Shown here one piece after another: positions 1 to 6,101 of a stretch of 10,566 nucleotides of DNA. This stretch comes from an uncultured Bacillota bacterium (GTDB taxonomy: Bacteria > Bacillota > Clostridia > Peptostreptococcales > Anaerovoracaceae). Below the pieces are notes generated by a model. The model saw nothing but the letters and a program-made list of their open reading frames with translations, was not told the origin of the DNA and searched no databases. The stretch spans positions 1 through 10,566 of the forward strand of contig CAMKAM010000041.1 in the NCBI GenBank assembly GCA_946410475.1. The letters run 5' to 3'. Each line of letters starts with the position of its first letter. The stretch's first letter is position 1. The position numbers and the translations under genes are program-made.

Positions 1-137
1 AGCCCACTTCTTTTATGTACTTTCCATATATACGAGATTGTTCACAAAAAATCCCTCATCCCCTTTTTCAACTACTACGGTCCGGGCAAAACAACCACCT
101 GACCATCCACGATCATCAAATCAAACAATTATCGAAT
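1..137. other. Non-coding left edge, no gene recognised
   Basis: No convincing gene is visible here on either strand. Short open frames exist, but each either lacks a ribosome binding site or stops within a few dozen codons. On the minus strand, a 13-codon frame that would read MIVDGQVVVLPGP ends in TAG. It lies downstream of the terminator at 138–164 and has no convincing start signal. The stretch is probably the intergenic region between the cupin operon and whatever lies beyond the left edge. Confidence 0.5.
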
Positions 138-164
138 CAAAAGAGGGAGCCGCTCCGGGCTCCC
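138..164 (-). terminator. Rho-independent terminator of the flavoprotein–cupin operon
   Basis: On the minus strand the transcript folds as GGGAGCC–CGGAGC–GGCTCCC, a perfect 7-bp GC-rich stem with a 6-nt loop, followed directly by TCTTTTG. It lies 160 bp beyond the cupin stop codon, with the 15-bp repeat array between. The T-tract is short and interrupted by one C, so efficiency is uncertain. On the plus strand the stem is followed by a C-run instead, so it should work only for minus-strand transcription. Confidence 0.65.
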
Positions 165-168
165 CCCC

Positions 169-273
169 CATCATCATTCAGATCATCATCGTTCAAATCA
201 TCCCGGTTCAGATCATCATCATTCAAATCATCCAGGACCAGACCATAATGGTTCAGACCATCATTGCACAAAT
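169..273. repeat. 15-bp tandem repeat, 7 imperfect copies
   Basis: Seven consecutive 15-bp units follow the plus-strand pattern CAT CAT CNT TCA RAY. The first unit is CATCATCATTCAGAT (169–183) and the last is CATCATTGCACAAAT (259–273). The leading CAT is invariant. The first four units alternate CAGAT and CAAAT endings, which suggests a 30-bp higher-order unit. A decayed eighth unit may follow at 274–288. The array lies between the cupin stop codon and the operon terminator, so it should be transcribed on the minus strand. In one plus-strand frame it reads as histidine-rich pentapeptides (HHHSD, HHRSN, HPGSD), but that frame has a TGA at 100–102 and no start codon before the array. I treat it as a non-coding minisatellite. 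Confidence 0.85.
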
Positions 274-323
274 AACATGATCCAAACCGTGACCCATCTT
301 CTCAGGCGATCAGTCTGTCCTTA

Positions 324-689
324 CTACTCATCCAGCGGATCGATCCAGTCCTGTCTGACAGGATTGAAGATGTCCATTATAACGACATCGCTCTCTTCCC
401 ACATCCACAGTTCGTGCTCGACGTTCGACGGCGCATAGCATATGCCGCCCTTCGTGAGATGGAACTCTTCGCCGCCGCACTTCACGTCGCATTCGCCTTC
501 GAGGACGATCGAGTACTGTTCGTGCGGATGGCTGTGCACCGGAACATGCTCTCCGGCGGGAAGCACATTTCTTCCCATCAGGATATTGTCTCCCCAGAAC
601 ACCGTCCTGTACATGCGTGCGGGACCGTCGACCTGATATCCTATATCTGTATCTTCGATCAGATTCACATGTGATTTCATATCTGCCAT
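324..689 (-). CDS. Small single-domain cupin protein
   Basis: A 121-residue single-domain cupin, a small beta-barrel metal-binding fold. Motif 1 is at about residues 47–66, with H52, H54 and Q58 in an HSHPHEQ string. Motif 2 supplies H92 in the segment after P87. These four positions match the usual His-His-Glu/Gln-His metal site, with Gln in place of the common Glu. The start is taken at the second ATG because GGAGG lies 7 nt before it. The ATG two codons upstream (695) almost touches the GGAGG. It follows the flavoprotein gene by 75 bp and precedes a terminator, so it is the last gene of a two-gene operon. Cupins of this size may be isomerases, dioxygenases, decarboxylases or sensors, and the sequence does not decide. 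A role in the same pathway as the flavoprotein is inference from context. Confidence 0.85.
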   Translation of the reverse strand: MADMKSHVNLIEDTDIGYQVDGPARMYRTVFWGDNILMGRNVLPAGEHVPVHSHPHEQYSIVLEGECDVKCGGEEFHLTKGGICYAPSNVEHELWMWEESDVVIMDIFNPVRQDWIDPLDE

Positions 690-764
690 TTTCATTCCTC
701 CGTATTATCGGACCATCAATTTCCGCCGATCCCATGCTGCCCGGTCCAGCTCTATGAATCTGCC

Positions 765-2720
765 TTATTCGAAGCAGTAGCCCTTGATATAGGCCTGCTT
801 GATCGCATCGTGGATCCTTCCGTCCTTGACTGCGGAGCCGATCACGATGACCTTGTCGAATGCTTCCCTGAAGCTGTCTATCATCGGAGCGTTCGGTCTG
901 CTTCCTACGGACAGGCATACGAGGTCAGCCTCGATGTTCTTCATCTCGCCTGTGGCCATATCCTCAACGACAACGCCGTCATCAGTGATCTCCTTGAGGG
1001 CGTGTCCGAGCAGGATCTCCGGCTCGTGAACGTTGACACGGCTCATCAGGTCGTTCGTGATGATCGGATATACGCCCTTGCATACTTCGTCGAGCATATC
1101 GACCATCGTGACTTCGATGCCGTCGTCCTGGAGCATCTCTACACATTCCACGCCGGTGTTTCCGCTTCCTACTACGACTGCCTTCTTGTCGGCCTTCACC
1201 TTCCTGAGGAGTACGTCTTCCGGTGTGCATACGCTGGGTTTGTCAGCGCCCGGTACCGGCGGGATGATCCAGTCGGCACCCGTGCATACGAATACTCCTA
1301 CCGGGTCGATGTCTGCTTTTACCATCTCCGGAGTCGCTTCCACGCCGAGTTTGATCTCGACGCCGCGCTGTTTGATCTCATGCTCCATCGTCTCTGTGAG
1401 ATGAGTGATTATCTCTTTGAATCTCGGTTTGTCCGCGAGGTTCATGCGGCCGCCGAGCTTGTCGTCCTTTTCGTAAAGCGTTACTTTGAATCCTCTGTCA
1501 GCAAGGATCTTAGCTGCTTCCATACCGCCGCAGCCGCCGCCGATAACAGCTACCGGACGGCCCTCGCCCGTCTTCGGCGGTACTGCGTCATACTGGTACT
1601 CGCGTCCGATCCTCGGGTTGACCGTGCACTCTACCGGCATGCTCTTCCAGATGACTCTCTCACGGCAGTACATGCAGCCGATGCACTGACGGATGTCTTC
1701 CGGACGGCCTTCCTTCGCCTTCTTCATGAACTCCGGATCCGCATACTGCGAACGGGCCAGAGCGACGAGGTCGCATACTCCCTCTTCAAGCAGCTCTTCT
1801 GCAAAGTCCGGGCTCTTTATCGTGTTAGTCGCGATGACCGGGATGTTCATTGCTTCCTTGAACGCCTTCGCTACATGCTTCTTCCATCCGGGCTGGTACG
1901 AATACGGCTCGCAGTTCGCATTCGGGTTGACTGCCGATCCGTTCGAGATGCTGATGTAGTGGATGCCCTGCTCTTCGAGGTGCTTGGCGATCTGGATGCC
2001 GTCCTCGAGACCGAGCATATCGTCGAGCCAGTCGCTCATCTCGTCGCCGCACATACGGGCGCCGATCACGATGTTCGGAGCGAGCTCCTTCTTCAGCATG
2101 GCGATTATCTCATCGATGAAGCGCATGCGGTTCTCGAAGCTTCCGCCGTACTCATCAGTCCTCTTGTTGTAATGCGGATTCCAGAACTCCGCGAGGAGAT
2201 ATCCGTGAGCTCCGTGCAGTTCCACGCCGTCGTAACCCGCCTTGACGCAGCGGACAGCGGCCTCGACGAACTTCTTCTGTACGTCGTGGATCTCGTCTAT
2301 AGTAAGCGCATGGGGGATCACTCCGCCCGGAGCTGCCGGCACGTCGCTCGGTGCCCAGGGCTGCCTTCCGCCGATGAACTTCGGTCCTACCGTCGCGCCG
2401 CCGTGATAGAGCTGCACGATGACCTTGGCGTCATATTTGTGGATCGCTTCAGTAAGCGTCTCCAGCGACGATATAGCATGATCTTCCGAAATGTAGAAGC
2501 TGTTCTCGCCCGTCGAGCTGTGATCGCGCTCGACGCTGGAAGCCTCTGTAAAGATCAGTCCGATTCCGCCCTTCGCTCTCTCTTCATAATATTTGACCAT
2601 CCTCTCTCCCGGATAGCCCGTCGGCTCGCAGAGAGATACATGAGCCGGAGCGAGTACGGCCCTGTTCTTCACCATCATCGGTCCGATCTGCACGCTTTCG
2701 AATAGCTTTTTGTACTCCAT
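765..2720 (-). CDS. Old-Yellow-Enzyme family FMN/[4Fe-4S]/FAD oxidoreductase (TMADH / 2,4-dienoyl-CoA reductase type)
   Basis: A 651-residue, apparently cytosolic flavoenzyme with the three-part layout of 2,4-dienoyl-CoA reductase, enoate reductases, bile-acid BaiH/BaiCD and trimethylamine dehydrogenase. Residues 1–340 are the FMN-binding TIM barrel, with HGAHGY at 169–174 carrying the active-site His/Tyr residues. C346, C349, C352 and C365 form a CX2CX2CX12C iron–sulfur motif. Residues 388–651 are a nucleotide-binding half with two glycine-rich loops, GGGCGG at 394–399 and GSGNTG at 518–523. As I recall, the CX2CX2C spacing is that of trimethylamine dehydrogenase, while E. coli FadH has one residue more. 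The start is supported by GGGAGG 8 nt upstream. The family reduces activated C=C bonds or oxidises amines, and the substrate cannot be read from the sequence. Its own promoter and a palindrome lie upstream, and the cupin gene follows. Confidence 0.92.
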   Translation of the reverse strand: MEYKKLFESVQIGPMMVKNRAVLAPAHVSLCEPTGYPGERMVKYYEERAKGGIGLIFTEASSVERDHSSTGENSFYISEDHAISSLETLTEAIHKYDAKVIVQLYHGGATVGPKFIGGRQPWAPSDVPAAPGGVIPHALTIDEIHDVQKKFVEAAVRCVKAGYDGVELHGAHGYLLAEFWNPHYNKRTDEYGGSFENRMRFIDEIIAMLKKELAPNIVIGARMCGDEMSDWLDDMLGLEDGIQIAKHLEEQGIHYISISNGSAVNPNANCEPYSYQPGWKKHVAKAFKEAMNIPVIATNTIKSPDFAEELLEEGVCDLVALARSQYADPEFMKKAKEGRPEDIRQCIGCMYCRERVIWKSMPVECTVNPRIGREYQYDAVPPKTGEGRPVAVIGGGCGGMEAAKILADRGFKVTLYEKDDKLGGRMNLADKPRFKEIITHLTETMEHEIKQRGVEIKLGVEATPEMVKADIDPVGVFVCTGADWIIPPVPGADKPSVCTPEDVLLRKVKADKKAVVVGSGNTGVECVEMLQDDGIEVTMVDMLDEVCKGVYPIITNDLMSRVNVHEPEILLGHALKEITDDGVVVEDMATGEMKNIEADLVCLSVGSRPNAPMIDSFREAFDKVIVIGSAVKDGRIHDAIKQAYIKGYCFE

Positions 2721-2754
2721 TTTATGATCCTCCCTTTACTATTCTGCTGAGTCA

Positions 2755-2766
2755 GCGCTTAAGCGC
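2755..2766. promoter_or_regulatory. Perfect 12-bp palindrome, operator candidate
   Basis: GCGCTTAAGCGC is a perfect inverted repeat. It begins about 10 bases downstream of the TATAAT box at 2776–2781, so it lies at roughly +4 to +15 of the flavoprotein–cupin transcript. A protein bound there could block initiation or promoter clearance. No regulator gene lies next to it in the window. The role is inferred from position and symmetry only. Confidence 0.45.
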
Positions 2767-2775
2767 CGCCATTGG

Positions 2776-2804
2776 ATTATATCACATAAGTGCGTGGCTG
2801 TTTT
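2776..2804 (-). promoter_or_regulatory. Extended -10 promoter of the flavoprotein–cupin operon
   Basis: On the minus strand TGATATAAT gives a consensus -10 box (2776–2781) with the TGn extension just upstream. The hexamer at 17-bp spacing is AAAACA, a poor -35, which is tolerable with an extended -10. Initiation is expected near 2769, leaving a leader of about 48 nt before the ATG at 2720. Confidence 0.6.
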
Positions 2805-2928
2805 GCCCATAGCGTAAGCCATCACTTCCTTTTGCTCCGCATCCTGTCACTTTTTCCGCCATCAGCGGCAAATGCCCTGCGCCGGAGAAAAAAACATCAT
2901 TATGGAAAAGGAATGCGCCGTCAAAAAA
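2782..2928. other. Intergenic DNA between larC and the flavoprotein promoter
   Basis: Apart from the promoter just to its left, I see no gene here and no LarC2-like continuation of LarC. Both alternative reading frames that could follow the larC stop on the minus strand end within about 25 codons. A short hairpin, CCGC–TGATG–GCGG near 2861–2873, is followed by A rather than T residues, so I do not call a terminator for larC. Confidence 0.5.
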
Positions 2929-3675
2929 TTATTTTTCGATCAGGCTGATCACAAGACCTCCGCGGCCAGTGTCCCTTGTTCCGACGCCCTCGCCGGTCTT
3001 CACTACCTTTCCCAGTTCCTCTGCAGACGCCGCATCGCACCTGACCGCGCCCAATCCTATCAGAGTCCCGAGGCCTGATGGCGTCACCATCTCCATATCT
3101 ATATCTTCAGTCACGAACTCGTAGTCGCACTGCTTTTTCATAGCTGCGACAGCGGGCACCGGTACCGGTATCTCGCCATGGCTGCAGATGATGGCTCCCT
3201 GTCCGTCATGGAGCGGCGATACATATATCTCCTCCGCCTCAAGCATCGATACCGCAGCGGCGGTACCGACTATATTCATGATCGCGCGGTCGCGGCCGAC
3301 TTCATGGAAGTGCACCGTCTCAAGATCCGCTCCGTGCACCTCAGCCTCCGCCAGCGCGATCGCCTTGTAGATCGCAACGGCCTTCTCCTTGACCGCGCCG
3401 TCTATATCCGCTTCATTTATCATAGCCTCGATCTGTTTGAACGAGCGCTGGTGATCGTGGTGGTGATGGTGACCGTGTCCATGGTCATGTTCATGGTCAT
3501 GTTCATGATGATGCTCATGCCCATGCTCGTGATTATGATCGCAACAGCACGATCCCATATCTATCTTCATGACCGTCTTCTCTATTTCCGCCTCATCAGC
3601 GCCGAGCTCCGTCAGCGCCATGAGCACCATGTCTCCGCTTACTCCGTTAGTGCAGTCGATGTACAATGCTTTCAT
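2929..3675 (-). CDS. larC: LarC N-terminal half (LarC1), nickel-pincer cofactor biosynthesis
   Basis: A 248-residue protein matching the N-terminal domain of LarC, the CTP-dependent enzyme that inserts nickel into the pincer cofactor of lactate racemase-type enzymes. It opens with the family pattern DCTNGVSGDM (residues 7–16) and has HFHEVG at 122–127. It ends at the usual domain boundary after GVGTRDTGRGG (230–240). Residues 47–75 hold 18 histidines mixed with D, E and G, directly preceded by three cysteines (43–45). This is a plausible nickel store or entry site. Full LarC proteins are about 400 residues; the C-terminal LarC2 half, which carries the CTP chemistry, is absent and does not appear in another frame downstream. 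In Lactobacillus plantarum the two halves are joined by a programmed frameshift, but no such continuation exists here. The gene lies 63 bp after larB. Confidence 0.88.
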   Translation of the reverse strand: MKALYIDCTNGVSGDMVLMALTELGADEAEIEKTVMKIDMGSCCCDHNHEHGHEHHHEHDHEHDHGHGHHHHHDHQRSFKQIEAMINEADIDGAVKEKAVAIYKAIALAEAEVHGADLETVHFHEVGRDRAIMNIVGTAAAVSMLEAEEIYVSPLHDGQGAIICSHGEIPVPVPAVAAMKKQCDYEFVTEDIDMEMVTPSGLGTLIGLGAVRCDAASAEELGKVVKTGEGVGTRDTGRGGLVISLIEK

Positions 3676-3738
3676 ATCCGCCTTCCTTTCTGCCGGCTTT
3701 GCTGCGCCGTATCCTCGCGCCGTGTACCTGCGCCTTCC

Positions 3739-4398
3739 TCAGCCCGTGATCTTATGGGCAAGGCACGCGGCGCCGTAGCCGTTATCGATATTCACTATTC
3801 CCACGCCGTTGGCGCAGCTGTTCAGCATCGAAAGCAGCGCCGATATCCCTTCGAGATTCGCGCCGTATCCTATGCTCGTCGGCACCGCGATCACGGGGGC
3901 TTCCACCAGCCCGCCGACCACTGAAGCCAGAGCTCCTTCCATTCCGGCGACGACGATCACGACCTCCGCCTCGAGTATGTCTGGCAGTCTGTCGAACAGT
4001 CTGTATATCCCTGCGACGCCGACGTCGTATATTCTGCTTACTTCGTTGCCCAAAAGCTCCGCGACGACCGCCGCTTCCTCGGCCACCGGGATGTCAGCCG
4101 TGCCTGCCGTCACCACTGCGACCAGCGGCCCTTCGGGCTCCGTGCCGTTCACCGAGATGATGCGGGCTTCCTCATGATATACAGCGTCGGGAACGAGCTT
4201 GATCACCGCCTCATAGTCAGCCGCCGTCGCCCGCGTCGCCATGATCGCGTCTCCGTCCGCCGAAAGCTCCATCATGATCTCGGCTATCTGCTCCGGCTTT
4301 TTCCCCGGGCAGAATATCGCCTCCGGCGCGCCTGTCCTTTCCTTTCTCATCAGATCGAGATTCGCGAATCCCATCCGTTTCATCAATTCTTTGTCCAT
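3739..4398 (-). CDS. larB: LarB, nickel-pincer cofactor carboxylase/hydrolase
   Basis: A 219-residue LarB, a cytosolic enzyme that carboxylates the pyridinium ring of nicotinic acid adenine dinucleotide and hydrolyses the phosphoanhydride, the first step of nickel-pincer nucleotide synthesis. The C-terminal PurE-like domain is well conserved: AGT–IPVAEEAA at 98–110, DVGVAG at 125–130, AGMEGALASVVGG at 151–163, SIGYG at 175–179, and MLNSC–VNIDNGYGA at 191–210. C195 in MLNSC is the likely catalytic cysteine. The protein is slightly shorter than typical LarB (about 245), at the N terminus. GGAGG lies 4 nt before the ATG, and the gene starts 12 bp after the rnhB stop, so translation is probably coupled. 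LarE, which adds sulfur, and LarA, the user enzyme, are not in the window. Confidence 0.95.
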   Translation of the reverse strand: MDKELMKRMGFANLDLMRKERTGAPEAIFCPGKKPEQIAEIMMELSADGDAIMATRATAADYEAVIKLVPDAVYHEEARIISVNGTEPEGPLVAVVTAGTADIPVAEEAAVVAELLGNEVSRIYDVGVAGIYRLFDRLPDILEAEVVIVVAGMEGALASVVGGLVEAPVIAVPTSIGYGANLEGISALLSMLNSCANGVGIVNIDNGYGAACLAHKITG

Positions 4399-4410
4399 CT
4401 TTCCTCCGGG

Positions 4411-5088
4411 TCAACGTCTATGCTTCTCATCAAAGTTCTTCAGAAAACTCAGCCTGTGGATCGGGCAGACGCCGTGCTCTCTGATCCCGTCGTAATGAGC
4501 CTTCGTCCCGTACCCCTTGTTCTTCTCGAACGCATACCACGGGTATTCCTCAGCGTATTTCACCATCATAGCGTCACGCGTCACCTTCGCCAGGATCGAC
4601 GCCGCCGCGATAGATACCGAGCTTGCGTCGCCCTTGATGATCGAAGTCTGCGGCTGCTCGATCCCGTCCAGCCTGACAGCGTCGATCAGGATATGCTCGA
4701 TGCCGCTGCCCGTTTTTTTTCTGAGCATCTTGTCGGCTTCCTCGATCGCTGTCCTCATCGCGCCCTTCGTCGCCTCGAGGATGTTGAGCCTGTCGATGGC
4801 CTTCTCGTCCGCCTTGCCGACCCCGTAAGCCAGCGCGTTCTCCTTTATGACAGGGATCATCGCGTTCCTGCGTTTCTCAGTAAGCTTCTTCGAATCGTCA
4901 AGTCCGGGCACGTCAAAATCAGGCCTCAGCACGACGCACGCGGCGACCACCGGTCCGGCCAGAGGCCCCCGGCCCACTTCGTCCACGCCTGCGACGAACT
5001 GCAGACCCTTCGCCTGCAGATCTTCCTCGAAACGCCTCATCTCCTTCAGGCGCTCCAGCATCAAAGCTTCACGTTCGGCTTTCTTCAT
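4411..5088 (-). CDS. rnhB: Ribonuclease HII
   Basis: A 225-residue RNase HII, which cuts the RNA strand of RNA–DNA hybrids and removes misincorporated ribonucleotides from the chromosome. The four acidic catalytic residues are visible: D36 and E37 in AGVDEVGRGPLAGPVV, D136 in LIDAVRL, and D154 in KGDASS. The supporting motif ASILAKVTRD is at 163–172 and the C-terminal HRLSF at 211–215. A roughly 30-residue charged helix precedes the catalytic domain. The start is the least certain part. No good Shine–Dalgarno sequence precedes this ATG, only purine-rich DNA made by a 12-bp duplication. The only upstream in-frame stop is the ylqF stop, 20 codons away. It sits in the ylqF–rnhB–larB–larC run, so it may depend on coupling to ylqF. 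Confidence 0.95.
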   Translation of the reverse strand: MKKAEREALMLERLKEMRRFEEDLQAKGLQFVAGVDEVGRGPLAGPVVAACVVLRPDFDVPGLDDSKKLTEKRRNAMIPVIKENALAYGVGKADEKAIDRLNILEATKGAMRTAIEEADKMLRKKTGSGIEHILIDAVRLDGIEQPQTSIIKGDASSVSIAAASILAKVTRDAMMVKYAEEYPWYAFEKNKGYGTKAHYDGIREHGVCPIHRLSFLKNFDEKHRR

Positions 5089-5089
5089 C

Positions 5090-5113
5090 TTCTGTATCTT
5101 CTTCTGTATCTTC
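5090..5113. repeat. 12-bp direct duplication before the rnhB start
   Basis: The unit TTCTGTATCTTC occurs twice in tandem on the plus strand (5090–5101 and 5102–5113), ending one base before the rnhB ATG on the minus strand. On the mRNA it makes a purine-rich GAAGATACAGAA tract twice, where a Shine–Dalgarno sequence would be expected. In the reading frame shared with ylqF and rnhB this is a 4-codon repeat. Confidence 0.85.
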
Positions 5114-5148
5114 CGTCTCCGATATAACTCCGGTCCTTGATCCGGCCT

Positions 5149-6000
5149 TTACTCCGGCATCTCGAGCGTGATCCGCCCGATCTTTCCGGCGCGGAACTCG
5201 TCGAGCACCGTCCGCGCGCATCTCTCGTAATCGATCCGCTTACCGCTCATGATGAAGCCTCTCTTCTGTGCGATAGCTTCCATATTCACGAGCGCGTCCT
5301 CATCGATCTCATCGAGTCCGTACCTTGCCGCCAGCATGTCCGGGTAACGCTGCCCCAGCACGCGGATCAGCTCCAGCGCAAGGCTCTCCATATCCATGAT
5401 CTCATCCTTGATCGATCCGCAGAAAGCAAGGTCCAGTCCGATGCTCTGGTCCTCGAACTTCGGCCAGAGTATTCCCGGAGTGTCGAGCAGCTGCATCCCG
5501 TTCGAAAGAGTAAGCCACTGCTTGCCCTTCGTCACGCCCGGTCTGTCACCGACCTTCGTGCTCTTCCTGCCCGTCATCCTGTTTATGAACGACGACTTCC
5601 CAACGTTCGGGACTCCCAGCACCATCAGCCTCAAAGGCCTGTTCAGCCTGTCCGTCTTCGCCTTCTCGTCTCTGAGTTTGTCGAGGACTTTTATAAGGTT
5701 CTTCGAACCGGCTCCCGTCATCGCGTTCATCAGGACCACAGCCTTCGTTGCTCCGTTTCCTTCTTTCAGGAGAGCATCTCTCCACGCATCATTTGCTTTC
5801 TCATCCGACAGATCGCTCTTGTTCAGTATAACGATCTTCGGCTTGTCTCCTACGAGCTCCCCTATTATCGGATTCCTGCTCGCCCTCGGGATCCTTGCAT
5901 CCAAAAGTTCCACGACAACATCGACCGTCTTCAGATTGGCGGCTATCAGTTCCCGTGTCTTTTTCATGTGTCCCGGATACCAGTTAATATTCTCTATCAT
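5149..6000 (-). CDS. ylqF: Ribosome biogenesis GTPase YlqF/RbgA
   Basis: A 283-residue circularly permuted GTPase that drives a late step of 50S subunit assembly in the cytosol. It begins with the family signature INWYPGHM (5–12). The GTPase motifs come in permuted order: G4 NKSD at 60–63, G1 GVPNVGKSS at 129–137, then PGVT at 154–157, and G3 DTPG at 173–176. The C-terminal RNA-binding helical domain fills 185–283. Length is normal. The start is fixed by an in-frame TAA three codons upstream and by the conserved N terminus, yet there is no Shine–Dalgarno sequence. An extended -10 box ends 6 nt before the ATG, which suggests a leaderless message. It follows rplS, as in many Bacillota, but a strong terminator separates the two. 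Confidence 0.97.
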   Translation of the reverse strand: MIENINWYPGHMKKTRELIAANLKTVDVVVELLDARIPRASRNPIIGELVGDKPKIVILNKSDLSDEKANDAWRDALLKEGNGATKAVVLMNAMTGAGSKNLIKVLDKLRDEKAKTDRLNRPLRLMVLGVPNVGKSSFINRMTGRKSTKVGDRPGVTKGKQWLTLSNGMQLLDTPGILWPKFEDQSIGLDLAFCGSIKDEIMDMESLALELIRVLGQRYPDMLAARYGLDEIDEDALVNMEAIAQKRGFIMSGKRIDYERCARTVLDEFRAGKIGRITLEMPE

Positions 6001-6015
6001 GCGGTTATTTTACCA
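6001..6015 (-). promoter_or_regulatory. Extended -10 promoter immediately before ylqF
   Basis: On the minus strand TGGTAAAAT places a -10 hexamer TAAAAT at 6007–6012 with the TGn extension at 6013–6015. Six bases (AACCGC) separate it from the ylqF ATG, so the expected start point is at or within a base or two of that A. No good -35 is found at 16–18 bp. TTGACG occurs, but only 12 bp away. Upstream are two copies of GAATGAATT separated by 3 bp (6016–6036). Confidence 0.5.
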
Positions 6016-6043
6016 TAATTCATTCGTCAATTCATTCATTACG

Positions 6044-6074
6044 AAAAAACTGCCGCATGCGCAGCAGTTTTTGT
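6044..6074. terminator. Bidirectional terminator after rplS
   Basis: On the minus strand AAAACTGC–TGCGCATGCG–GCAGTTTTTT forms a stem flanked by A and T runs, with a self-complementary GCGCATGC top and six T residues. Read on the plus strand, the same hairpin is followed by TTTTTGTTTT, so it can work both ways. It lies about 30 bp past the rplS stop, so ylqF needs its own promoter or readthrough. Confidence 0.85.
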
Positions 6075-6101
6075 TTTCGTTTCGCTTTTTAGCCTATCAG
6101 A

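Noticed and set aside
169..273. CRISPR array or plasmid-type iterons
   Set aside because: The units are contiguous 15-mers with no unique spacers, and no cas, rep or partition genes are nearby.
15..280. Plus-strand short frames reading the 15-bp repeat as S/F/K/R or I/Q-rich pentapeptides
   Set aside because: No ribosome binding site. The sequence before the array is low-complexity and the peptides look like translations of a DNA repeat, not a protein.
810..2705. A very long open frame on the plus strand (631 codons) antisense to the flavoprotein gene
   Set aside because: The minus-strand frame has complete flavoprotein motifs and a proper ribosome binding site. The antisense product resembles no family and is an effect of codon bias in a GC-rich gene.
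2861..2928. Terminator for the ylqF–larC operon
   Set aside because: The only hairpin is 4 bp and is followed by A residues. The T-runs nearby have no stem before them.
3178..6018. Long plus-strand frames opposite larC, larB, rnhB and ylqF (about 250–320 codons each)
   Set aside because: All are antisense to well-recognised genes, lack plausible ribosome binding sites and encode compositionally odd proteins.
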